A stretch of 64,000 nucleotides of DNA. Origin: Collybiopsis luxurians FD-317 M1 (lineage: Eukaryota; Basidiomycota; Agaricomycetes; Agaricales; Omphalotaceae). The notes beneath the pieces were generated by a model that was not told where the DNA came from, did not search any database, and worked only from the letters and a program-made list of their open reading frames with translations. The stretch covers positions 672,541-736,540 of the forward strand of contig KN834773.1 in the NCBI GenBank assembly GCA_000827265.1, read 5' to 3'. Shown here piece by piece: positions 22,401-32,984 of the stretch (the stretch's first letter is position 1; every line of letters begins with the position of its first letter). The position numbers were made by a program, and so were the translations under genes.

Positions 22401-23700
22401 CAGGCTACAGGCAGTAGGTATATATGCTAAAATGAACTGTGAGAGGGAATAATGCTACTGGAAGACAATAGCCAAGTGACAGCTATAAGAATAAAAGGTG
22501 TGGAACATGTGGACATGTGACAGACATGTGAAAAGGGATTAGGAATCACTTCAGTAATATAACAATGATAGTGGGAACAAATAGAAGGAAAACAATAGTA
22601 TCATATAGAGTGGAGATAGAAAGAAGTTGTATGTCCAAGAAGCATCAGAACAGTGGTTAGTCATAAATGCAGTCATGTGAGAGATGTAAAGTAAAAGAAA
22701 ATGAATAGGGGTGAGAAACAGATGTCCATACTAACTTTACAACAAGAACAATTGTTTACATAAAACCTCAGCTAACTTCTCCCAATAAAAATCCTCCCAG
22801 TTGAGCTTCTGATAATGCTAATTTCAAGCCAATTTCTTTGACTATCATACCCTGGGTCAGGACTTGGGGATCAGCATAATCCTGACCCCACCTGACCCAG
22901 TGTCAACTCAGCTGGGTCAAGGGTCACTGACCTGACCCTTCCTAACACTAGTTGACAGATGCTCAAGTGACTGTGACTGTGTACCAGTTACATTGAACAG
23001 AGTGGGAGAAGAGGTGCATCAGTGCAGTTACAGCATTGCTTTCAATGAGAACAAGGGTGAGGGTAAAATGGGATGGGGAAGGAGGCTAGAGGGGAGGGGA
23101 AGAAGAAGAGAGAGGTAGACTGTTAGCACAAGGGCAGTGATGGAGATGGCATGAGAACGGTTGGACTCAATGCCAATGATGAAATGCATTTGTGAAGTCA
23201 GACCTAAAGCCCAGCCACAGATAAGAAGCAAGAACCAAAGTAAGCACGAAAGCCAAATTATTCCCTGGCAGAGTTGTAAAGGTATTAGTTCAGGGCTTTT
23301 AACTGTCAATGGAATAGAAGGCAAGGGGTGTTGTATTTCTCACTTGGACATTTGTAATACAATCTGGCACATGTAGTTCTGAGTTGGATTATTCAGATGC
23401 CAGCAGTAGAAATATGTAGAACTTTCTAAATACTGTGTTGTGTAGTATATAGAGCCTACTTCAAAGCTGGTACCATGGAACAGAATAATCAATTATATCC
23501 AAAATTTGAGTGTCACCACTTATCAAACCACCGAACCACATTGCTACAATAGGAAGGCTCAGAATGGGAGTAGTGTAGTAGTAATAGGAGAACAAGAAAC
23601 AACCGGCCATTGTTTTCCTTGTTGTCGATGCAGCAGTAATGGAAAGCACTTGGGGAACAGGATATCATATTCCAATTAGATACCTGTGAATTTGGAACGT

Positions 23701-24174
23701 GCTTGGGTATGCAACTCCAGCGCCGCTGTTTACTCTTGACATAGCGGAAATTAGGGCCTTTTGAAACAGACTCCAGAGTCCGGGACTCAGATAACTCGTC
23801 ACCACAGTCCGAGTGAGTTGCCGGCCCTGCCCATCAGCAACAGGTCTTGTGAACCACTTGACACCTGATGGAACAGAGCTGAGGTGAAAGCTCAAAGAGC
23901 ACGGATCAAGAAGCAGCTCTGTGCATCAGAGAAGTAAAGGTCACGATTAAAATGATCTATGAACCTATAATAGCCCTTGGGTCCTATTTCAAAGTTTCTT
24001 TTGATTCTTTGCCTTGATCATCTCGATGGATATGATAGCAACCGTCATGCCTAATGCAGTGTTGCCTATTACGATAGATACATAAAAATTAGTTATATAT
24101 ACTCGGAGCTAAGATTATAAACCGATTTTGGAATCAACGCGAACAGGTAACACTCTCATCTTGCGTTCCGATAG
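23701..24174. other. Upstream region of F-box gene
   Basis: 474 nt between the decayed REX4 copy and the F-box ATG. CpG content recovers here. It probably holds the F-box promoter, but no TATA box is obvious. I see no gene. Confidence 0.45.
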
Positions 24175-26016
24175 ATGTCACGAAAGTCACATCAGGAGTT
24201 CAAGTTGGATAACAGGCGTGACGTGTTCTATCCTGGAACCACGTCTTGGGAGAACATGCATTCGGTTTTTGCCTCTGTTCTTGGGACCAATCATGTTCCC
24301 ACTCCTACCGAGCTAGGTCAACTCAAGGTTTTGCTTGTTGATGCTCAGTGGGAACTTTTCCTGGTGGAATCTGAGATCGACTGGCACGTCCACTGGGCTG
24401 TTCCAGAGAATCTGTTGATAGAAAAACAGAAGATCGAGAAATTTATTGATGCTCACAGGGCTCTGATGTCGCCAATCCGCCGAATGCCTGTGGAAATACT
24501 TGCGGAAATATTCGTCCACTGTCTTCCAACCGATCCTGTCTATGCAGTCCGAGATGTCTACCAAGCCCCACTCCTTCTGATTACGATCTGTAGGGAGTGG
24601 AGGCAAGTCGCTCTGGACAATCCTCGACTATGGAATTCACTACATATCGACCTTTCTCTACTTCTTTCCGCTGATGCCTGCGTTCAGCGCGTCGCAGGTA
24701 TGACTGCTTGGTTGGAACGTTCTGGGTCCCTCCCGCTGTTCATCTCTTTCCACGTAGCTTGCCTGGATCCGCGCCGCAGAATTTTCTATAATTCACAAGC
24801 TGCTTTACAGAACGTTGCGTCAATGATTCGTTGGTTAATGCGCTTCAGTGACAGATTGCGGGACATATCTTTGTCTCTCGGTTCCAAAGAATATCAAATA
24901 TTCGGTGAACTTTTGCCCCCTCAATTCCCACTTCTCACATCTTTACGACTTAGCGACGGGAGCTTTCGCCTAGGGAATTTCACTGATTACAACCCCTCAA
25001 AACAACATGCTACCGATGCTTTTCTCCAAACCATTTTTTCTCGAGTCCCCAAACTGCAGGAGGTCGAAGTCAACCGGTTCCTGGTCGCAAAAGATGGCTA
25101 TCGCTCTTGGCCTTGCAACTGGAGCCGCTTGACACATCTTAACTTGTCGGGGCCATGTAGCGCTGCTGAAACGCTATCTCTTCTGTCCAAAACTGTTCAG
25201 CTACGATCTGTGGAGATGCATGTTGGACTACCATGCTCCAATCAGTTTGAGAAATTGCCTACAGCTCGTTTTACCCATCTCTCTGACATCAAATTCACAT
25301 TTGAACCATTGCCCAAAATTTCGCTTCAGTATGGACCGGACATTCATCCGCACACTTTATTCTGCTCCCAGATGTCCCACTTTTTTGATTGTTTGCAGTG
25401 CACCCCATCGTTGCGATATCTCAGCGTTCATTGTCCAGATTTCATCTTAACACACTTGCCTTTCATTGGGTTGCCGTTACAATCTCTAGAGCACCTAGAC
25501 CTTCAAGTGCAGACCACTCCCGCCGTGTTGACGGAATGTCTTTCCCGGACTCCAAATCTGGTTACCTTTGAGTTGCGCACTAAGGATACACGGAATTTGC
25601 GTTCCGATGGGTTTCCTCTTCGGGATTCTCATCTTCAAAACCTTACCGCTTCACTTGGCAACGCGAGTCCCTCCTGGCCTCGCTTGCAGAAGTTTCACGT
25701 TTTCTGCAAATTTCCCTGGACTAATGCATCTAAGCACTCGAAGTTATCATCTATCAACAGTAATGTTTTCGTCGACTTTCTTGCGAGCCGTCCAGGGCTT
25801 GAGTCTTGCAAGATACTATTCCCAGTGGACCCATGTTTCACGGAAGCAGAGCTAGGTATTTTTCAGAGCCTCAAAGATGATGGATTGAAGCTTTTTTTAC
25901 ACCGGGTTCTTCTCCCTTCTGAATTGACTTTGGATCCGCCGACTCGGGGTGCTATTGAGAAGAGGCGTGAGTCGGTAGAGATACCAGATAATTTTAATTT
26001 CGTTATTATTTTTTGA
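24175..26016 (+). CDS. F-box protein with LRR-like C-terminal region
   Basis: Single-exon frame of 613 residues. Around residues 85-145 is an F-box of the Agaricomycete type: SPIRRMPVEILAEIFVHCL, then LLLITICREWRQVALDNPRLWNSL, in which the PxEIL, WR.VA and PRLW positions are conserved. Such boxes bind Skp1 in SCF ubiquitin ligases. The rest shows irregular leucine-rich segments (for example LTSLRLSDGS, LTHLNLSGP, LEHLDLQVQ, LVTFELR) likely to form a solenoid that binds the substrate. A motif FTEAELGIFQSLKDDGLKL near the C-terminus recurs in the remnants at 56294-56851 and 63795-64000, which marks a local family. The start at 24175 is the first ATG of a long frame; later Met codons precede the F-box too. 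The target is unknown. Confidence 0.85.
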   Translation: MSRKSHQEFKLDNRRDVFYPGTTSWENMHSVFASVLGTNHVPTPTELGQLKVLLVDAQWELFLVESEIDWHVHWAVPENLLIEKQKIEKFIDAHRALMSPIRRMPVEILAEIFVHCLPTDPVYAVRDVYQAPLLLITICREWRQVALDNPRLWNSLHIDLSLLLSADACVQRVAGMTAWLERSGSLPLFISFHVACLDPRRRIFYNSQAALQNVASMIRWLMRFSDRLRDISLSLGSKEYQIFGELLPPQFPLLTSLRLSDGSFRLGNFTDYNPSKQHATDAFLQTIFSRVPKLQEVEVNRFLVAKDGYRSWPCNWSRLTHLNLSGPCSAAETLSLLSKTVQLRSVEMHVGLPCSNQFEKLPTARFTHLSDIKFTFEPLPKISLQYGPDIHPHTLFCSQMSHFFDCLQCTPSLRYLSVHCPDFILTHLPFIGLPLQSLEHLDLQVQTTPAVLTECLSRTPNLVTFELRTKDTRNLRSDGFPLRDSHLQNLTASLGNASPSWPRLQKFHVFCKFPWTNASKHSKLSSINSNVFVDFLASRPGLESCKILFPVDPCFTEAELGIFQSLKDDGLKLFLHRVLLPSELTLDPPTRGAIEKRRESVEIPDNFNFVIIF

Positions 26017-26189
26017 AGTTCTTACATGGCTGTACTTTTAGTGTTGTCGAAATCGAGTATTATGACTCCCAATTGAGCTTAGAGTCATTGTCAAGTGCTG
26101 TACTAAGTAGCGCGTCGACTCGAGAGAAAGAATAGAACGAGCGCTTGTTCGCGGCAAATCAGCGCTAATTTTCTTTTTCTCCAACCTGC

Positions 26190-27668
26190 ATGTCGAAAAC
26201 CGTCGCCAAATCAAAATCGATACCCAAAACTGCTAAGTCAAAAACCACCTCTGGTGCTATTATCGCGTCGTCGAACTGGGTTGCATTGCAAAAGGTGTGA
26301 TTACCAACAAAAATCATAGGTTCCCTTCTTGACGAGTGATGAACGTTGTTTATTCCAAAACCGATCCAGAAACTGAACACTAATGCAAATCCAGACGGGA
26401 ATGGACGGAATGGTGTGAATTCAGCGAGTAGGAAGAGAAGAAAAATTGGTCACGGTCATCAGGGGACGGGGCAGCGGTTAACGACGATAGCTGTGGATGG
26501 CAAAGAATCTTCAAATGATTCGAGTGGACCAGGACCTTCTACAACAAGGACGAAGACGCTTACTGAAGAAAAAATTCATTTTATCGATGGGGAAGATGTG
26601 AAGAATGGTGAATCGTTATCGGCTCTTAGGAGGATGATTCTAGGCGAGGTGGAGGGTGAGGGTGAAGGTGGTGGAGTTTCAGAGGATACGAACCAGTAAG
26701 CTCTTCTCTTTTCCTTTTCCCCCTCCTTTTCAAGTTCAACCTTTTGCTCGCAATTAACCCGACTTGATAAATGTGCGATAAATAAACGAGACTGACTAAA
26801 AAAACCTTTTTCTCGCAAGAACAGACCGGGCAAATACCTTGCCATCGACTGCGAAATGGTTGGGATCGGTATCGACGGAAGCGAGTCTTCGTTGGCTCGA
26901 GTGTCGATTGTGAACTATTTTGGGGCGGTCGTGTTGGATGAGTTTGTTAGACAGAGGGAGAGGGTGGTGGATTATCGGACGCAGTGGAGTGGCATCAGGG
27001 AAAGGGATATGATTCATGGTGAGTGTCCCCTTTGGATGATACTTTGTTCGACCATGCCTAATCCTATTGCGTTTCGTTTCGTAGCAAAACCATTCGATGA
27101 AATCCAACGACGCGTCGCAGAGTTGATCAAGGATAGGATACTTATTGGGCATGCGGTTTATAATGATCTCAAGGTACTTCAGTCTCATGCTATCCCTCCG
27201 TCGCCCTCCGTTGCCTCAAGTGAGCTGAACTTCGTCCTCTTTTTTGGTACCAGGCGCTTTTACTCTCTCACCCCTGGCCGCTTACCCGTGACACCCAGTA
27301 CTTTGCCGGAAAGTTCAAAGTTGTACGGAGCAAATACGTCGCTCTGAGGAATTTGGTCAAGCAAGAGCTGGATGTTGTCATTCAGAGCGGGGAGCATTCT
27401 AGTGTGCGTGTCGATCTTATACTGCTAATTTTGGCTCTCTTACCTTTCAGCACTGATTGGTCTGTTTTACGTATAGTTGACGGACGCCCGAGCGACTATG
27501 GCTGTGTATCGGTTACATCGAAAAGAGTGGGAGAAGGGGAGTGTTAGCGCTCTTACGGCGTCGCTTTTGACAAGGATGAAAGGGAAGGGGAGGCAGGATG
27601 GGGTCGATGATAGTGTCAAGGGACGGGAGGAAAGAGGGAAGGGAAAGAGGAAGAGGAATGGAGATGGG

Positions 27669-27701
<33 letters not shown>

Positions 27702-27995
27702 AGGGACGATGACAACGGGTCGATTGGGTTTGCGTATGACAATGAAGAACCTTCCGCCAAGTCAGTGCCGAAGCCCAAGTTGAAATCGAAAACAAAAATT
27801 AAAACGAACGCGAGGCCAAAAGCTAAACTATTTCCTGGCGGAGGTCGGAAAGGTGTCAGTTCGGGGCTATCGACCGTCGTTACTCGGATAGAAGGCAAGA
27901 GGGGTGGAAATGGTAGTGGCGGGCGTAGTACTAGCAGGACAAAGACCAAGTCGTCGTCGTCGGGGCAACAGTGGTGGAAAAAACTTGGAGAATAG
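26190..27995 (+). CDS. REX4: RNA exonuclease 4 (DEDDh 3'-5' exonuclease)
   Basis: Hand-spliced from ATG 26190 (MSKTVAKSKSIPKTAKSKTT) in about six exons. The N-terminal third is basic and disordered with a KRRK run, fitting nuclear/nucleolar location. The catalytic domain begins GKYLAIDCEMVG (ExoI, Asp and Glu ligands), continues ARVSIVNYFGAVVLDEFV, has GHAVYNDLK (ExoII Asp) and closes with HSSLTDARATMAVYRLH (ExoIII His and Asp), so all DEDDh residues are present. REX4 enzymes process pre-rRNA (ITS1) in yeast. The C-terminal exon adds a long charged tail with a DGDED repeat and a Lys/Arg-rich end, WWKKLGE. A decayed copy lies 3-6 kb upstream in the same orientation. The final intron donor after the SS codons could be one of two GT dinucleotides. 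Confidence 0.88.
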
Positions 27996-29343
27996 GATAT
28001 CTAATTCCTATGGACATCGGAACAAAGGGTATTTTACGTCCTTCGATTCCAGTTAGGTTGATACTTGGTGTATACATAAAGGTATTCGTTGATCAAGCTG
28101 AGCCCCGGATTGTGAAATGGGCCACATGAAATGTCGAGATTCAATGTCCGCCAGATCACAAACTACTACAGTCAGATCAAATTCACTCTGGCAGGTATAT
28201 TAACCAGGTTGCGGCTTGCGCTCTACAGTCCTTTTTTCCCTTCTTGAACATGTTTTCCACTGTTATACCCTGACTGTGCTCACAAATGGCAATGGTCTTG
28301 AACAGCTTGCATAATTTCGCCATTAATGGTAAAACCTTCAAAAATGCTAGTTGCAATATGAATTTGAGCATAATATGTATGGAAAAAAGGAAAAGTAGTG
28401 AGAATTTAGACACACAGTACACAGATCCTTGGCGCTGCCGAAGCAGCAATCCCCGACCCCAGTGTTTCCTTGAAACAATTGTATAGTAATTTATCTGAGT
28501 TCACACATACACATGTTCGTAGATTACTCGATACTATGAGTATTACTTAGAGCTTGCATCGAACAGGTCAGGGGGGCGTAAGCTGTAGTTTTCCTGTATG
28601 CTTCACAATTGCTGGACTGGATTGCAACTCCTGCCATTTTCTGACCTCAAACCAGCTTCACATTGGCTATACCTGGAGCCATTATGAATTTTCAAACTTG
28701 GCTCAATTAAGATTAGGTGTTTACAATATATGGAAAAAATACTTAGAGCTTATCTGCTGCAAATTGCAAGGTTTTTCTATATCGACATTTGATAGTACTA
28801 TCGATGTGGAGTTGATACTTTCATAAAAATTGTCTCGTTTGAGAACCTTTCTAAACTGTGCACCCTCAAACTTTTCTGTACAACAATACAGCATTATTTA
28901 ATAAATTTATCAACTGTTATTGGGGATTAATGAGCTAGCAAATAATTGGGAAATTTTGCAAGCTTTAAAGCAGTAATTTTTTACACTTATTAGCTTCGGG
29001 AAGCATGAAAATTACTTGGTCTCTGTCTGGTTTCGGGATTTACATTCTTTATGTCATATAAAAGCCTTCAAGCTTGCTTCAAGCACCATCCGGGTATTTT
29101 AACAATAGGTATTCTTCTCAAATGAACAAGGATGGTGATTTGAAACCGCATCCTATCAGCCTCGGAAAACGCCGGTCCGGGTAGGTTTAAATATACATAT
29201 ATAATATAATATAAACAAAAATCCGAGTGAGTGCCGGACTGGCAACAACCACCACGTTTTATTGGTTTTACTATTCTTAACTTCCAATCTTGCTGCTTTT
29301 CCCTCTTCCACGTCCAATATCCTACCAATCGCTTAATTTTACA
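27996..29343. other. 1.3 kb intergenic
   Basis: No supported gene. Small frames (minus 28183-28449, plus 28554-28826, minus 29068-29355) have no motif. Sequence is AT-rich from 28100 on. The last 100 nt are probably the TPR-CHAT promoter/leader, with an ATATATAATATAATATAA run at about 29196-29213. Confidence 0.4.
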
Positions 29344-32209
29344 ATGGAGCCACAAATGTCCAAGTCACTTGAGCATCCTGATCCGTATGTTTTATTTCCA
29401 TGCATGTGAAGCGACGACGAAGCTTCTTGCAGGCAAAGCAGGAACGTCGATGAGCTTTCGCAGGTGCAAAGTGTAACCAGGGTGTGTTATACTCTTATTT
29501 ATCTCCTTTGATTGCATCTTTAATCCTTGTTCTTGTGTATATCCTCACCTGCCACTCGACAGTCCTCTCCCGCGACTCAGTTTGACTTGGGGAGGCTACA
29601 TGCCGCCGTCCTACAAGTGGAATGTGATTTCGCACAGCCTGATAACAACTTGAATAAGATGGAGGCTTTCGACCCCATCGTTGACATACTTTTGGGATAC
29701 AACTCGTTCTCGGATGACACCGAAGTATTTCACGATATGGTCGCTGCTCTGAATCTGCTCGTTGAACGCCTCCCGGACAAACATCCCCGTAAAGCAGCTT
29801 TGTACGATCGCTACGGCCATGCATTACTAGAGCATTTGCAGCAACACCCCAGCTGCTCAAAGGCTAGCCGAAACCCACTCGACGATACTATTACAATGTA
29901 TCATCGCTGTGTAGAACTTACGCCTGAAGGAAATTCCTTCCTTATTGACAGGCTCCGCAATTTGGCGAATGCTTTAGGGGACCGCTTCGTTCGCGATGGT
30001 GATTCGAAGGACCTCGATGACACGATTATCACATACCGCCGCTGTCTTGAGCTCACTTCCGGTGAAGACTTGATTACAGCCGATTTACTCTGCACGTTGG
30101 GTGATAACCTCGAAGGTCGCTTCGATTATCTTAGCCGAGAGCGAGATCTTGAAGACGCGCTTACGAGCTATCGCCGCGCTATCATGCTTACTCCCGATAA
30201 ACACACAGAGAAGCCCAAACGGCTTAAGCGCCTGGCCAATATATTACGCCATCGCTTTGACTGCTCTGGCGAGGTGCACAACCTTGATGAGGCCATAATT
30301 CTCATTCGTCGGGCCGTTACGATCTTCCCGCACGGGCATGCGGAGATGCCTGATGTTCTTGCTAACTTTGCGGGTATGCTAGAAACTCGATATGCCATAT
30401 ATGGGGACAAGTCCGATATGGCAGACGCCTGTATTTTGCTCATGCAAGCGGCTGAGCAACCAGCAACGCCTCCTTTGACCAAGTTTAGTTACGCTCTACG
30501 TGTGGCAGAGAGGCTGGAGTGTCACCCGGAACTCGAGGGATGCTCTCCGTTGTTTCATGTATACGAGTGTATTGCTAAAGCGTATCCCCAAGCTCAAATT
30601 GCATGGCTTGGAAAGAATGTCATTGAACGTTTACGCGATCTCTCTATACTCCCATTCCCAGCGAGTGGGGCCGCTGCTGCAGCTATTGCTTCCGAGAATC
30701 TTGCTCGCGCAGTGGAATGGCTTGAGGAAGGGCGAAACATCTTTTGGGGACAAGTCTTTCGCCTGCGGAACGCAGCGGATGAGCTACGTGAATGTCACCG
30801 TGATTTCGCAGACAGGCTTGCTACGCTCTCGCGCCAACTTGAATCCGTTTCCATGGAGTATTCGGGCAGCATTTCATTTTTCGAAAAATCGGAGGAGCAC
30901 CCTGGAATACCTCGCATACGTAGAGGTGAACCAAACCAGGATGTCGGATTCAGGTTGGCAGTCGAGTATGAGGCGTTACTTCAACAGATCCGGACATTTG
31001 ATGGGTTTGAGCGTTTCTTAAAGCCCAGGCCTTATGCAGAACTCATTGCTGCAGCGACTGGGGGTCCTATTGTTGTTGTGAACCTACACAAAAGATGCTC
31101 CAATTGTGATGCACTTGTCCTCCTTCCCAATGCTGTAGGCATCATGCACATTCCACTACCTCATTTCTCATATGCAAGAGCAGAGCAATGTCGCAAAGCT
31201 CTGCAGACCTTGTTAACACATACAGGACTTCGCCAGCGAGCCAGTATCCCTGTCTCCAGTGTGAGAAGTCACAGCTCCATGGAAAATATTTTGGCTATCT
31301 TATGGAGGAGTGTGGCCCAGCCCATTTGGAGTGTATTGCAGAATGTGGTATGTCTCCATTTGACATCTCTGATTACTGTTTGAACTTTCACTCAAATCTT
31401 TCCAGCTACAACCCCTTTCAGCCAAGAATCTTGTACACATCACTTGGTGCCTCACAGGCCCACTGGCCTTTCTACCCCTTCATGCAGCAGGGATTTACAA
31501 CAACAAAGTAAACCAAGTTTCACTGATGGACCATGTTGTATCATCATATACACCCTCAATTGAGGCTTTGCTACGTTCCAGATCTCACTCTCTATCATCA
31601 GAATATCAGCGGCAGAGTGTACTGGCTGTAGCACAGCCATATGCATTACCCCAAGCACCAATTCCCAGTACACTGCAGGAAGTCCGACTCATCAGAGACT
31701 ACTTCCCTGATGGTATTACATTGGAGAATGACCAGGGGACTGTAGATGCTGTTCTCGATGCTATGGTCCATCACAGCTGGGTACATCTCGCCTGCCACGG
31801 TGTTCAACATCCTGAGGACCCGACACAGAGCTCTTTAGCACTTGACAATGGCAAATCACTGAAACTCTCCCAGATTATGTCGCTATCTTTGAAAAATGCT
31901 GAGCTTGTATTCCTCTCGGCTTGCCAGACCGCAACAGAAAACGAGACCGTACCAGATGAGGCTGTCCATCTTGTGGCCGGTATGCTTATCGCTGGATTTA
32001 GGAGTGTGGTAGGTACAATGTGGTCAATTGGTGATAGAGATGCACCGGTTGTGGCCGATGCATTTTACTCCACCTTGAGACAAGATATTGAGGCTGGAGG
32101 AAATGTCAGAGTAGCTTATGCATTGCATGAGTCTGTGAAGCAGTTGCGAATGAGAGTTGGGGACAGAGAATTTTTGAAGTGGGTTCCATTTGTTCATTTT
32201 GGGCAGTAA
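29344..32209 (+). CDS. TPR-CHAT protein (caspase-like protease domain)
   Basis: Four exons give about 892 residues. Two short 5' exons (start MEPQMSKSLEHPDP at 29344) splice in phase onto the long exon; a later Met at 29659 is an alternative start. Residues about 90-370 contain repeated TPR-like units with the basidiomycete pattern DLDDTI.YRR..ELT, LEDALTSYRRAI.LTP, NLDEAI..IRRAV. After a helical middle (ARAVEWLEEGRNIFWGQ) comes a CHAT domain with GPLAFLPLHAAGIY, the catalytic His in VHLACHGVQ (about residue 756) and the catalytic Cys in FLSACQTA (about 798), then GFRSVVGTMWSIGD. CHAT domains are caspase-fold cysteine proteases related to separase; both catalytic residues are present. The intron after 31347 joins NV to LQPLSAKNLVHITW. 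Up to about 31050 the gene is CpG-rich, after that much poorer. It faces the STAND pseudogene at 32985-34693. The substrate is unknown. Confidence 0.86.
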
Positions 32210-32984
32210 TTGTTGGTTAAATGAACATGGAGTATTTAAGGTATTGATAAAACTAATATTTTCCTATTGCAAGAGCTCTCATTATTGTCACTTGATAGGA
32301 TTTCCATTGTTGAGACCTTGAACCTGATACCTTCAGGGACCAGTTGAACAAGAAGTGTTGCCCACCACTAAGTAATGACAAGACACATAGCATCCTAGCA
32401 CTGAAGTGCCCAGTCAAGTTCAAAAAGATTTCACTGAGACTCTGCTAAGAATGGAGATCCGTTGTCAAAAAACTTTTCAGCTGAGGGAGATCGGATATGG
32501 GTTGCAGTAAACATGTGTGACACTTCGTGCCATTTACAGGCTTTGATTAAGCTTTCTTCCTTCTGTATTTGAAGTCAAGTTTTTGATTTATTCTATAGTT
32601 GAATTCTTGTTTTCCTAATAGACGTCCAGGTCTAATTTCTGTGAGGGAAAGGGCTCGCACTTGTTCTACCTCATACATCGAGATTCAATAGGAGTTTGAC
32701 CTTAGAATGATGTTAACACCTAGGGGGTCACGCCTATCTACCCAATGATCCTTTTGCGCCATTCCGAATCCATTTCCTCCCCACGGTCGAGATACGGTCC
32801 ACCGAAAAATTCTACTATTCTTGAATCCGGACAAACATCGGATTTGGATCATATTTACACCAGTGACAGATAAATTTCGTCGGAGAGGACACTTCCACTG
32901 TGGGGCAAGAACCAGCTTTCGCAGTCACGGAATGGCGGATATAATAAGTGGGATATGTTGAAGATACAGCTATAAGATTTTCAT
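32210..32984. other. Convergent 3' flanks
   Basis: 775 nt between the TPR-CHAT stop and the last readable TPR of the opposing STAND remnant. AT-rich, no motif or gene seen. Confidence 0.45.

Larger units (their letters stand above)
20225..23700 (+). pseudogene. Long-decayed copy of the REX4 exonuclease gene, broken by nested repeats
   Basis: Segments align in order and orientation with the intact gene at 26190-27995: 20236-20285 with 26645-26700; 20540-20687 with 26797-26985 (cAAGAACAGACCGG... followed by ACCTTGCCAT-GACTGC); 20889-20990 with 26986-27050; 21030-21165 with 27085-27185; 22965-23030 with 27475-27540; 23200-23340 with 27770-27905; 23585-23700 with 27925-28025. Frames are destroyed throughout. 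Most differences are C-to-T or G-to-A at CpG sites of the intact gene. The gaps are filled by a 160-nt MITE, repeat R1, a GGAT microsatellite and a complex insertion of about 1.7 kb carrying a tRNA-like sequence, R1 copies and a hAT-type MITE. It begins about 140 nt after the 7-TM-like gene. No function is expected. Confidence 0.8.

Noticed and set aside
22850..22950. TGACCC/GGGTCA-rich stretch resembling a regulatory palindrome
   Set aside because: Irregular, low-complexity and within decayed repeat DNA; no gene nearby would use it.
27598..27783. Frame with TRTGTRTGTGTGT repeat
   Set aside because: It is an alternative-frame reading of the DGDED repeat in the REX4 tail.
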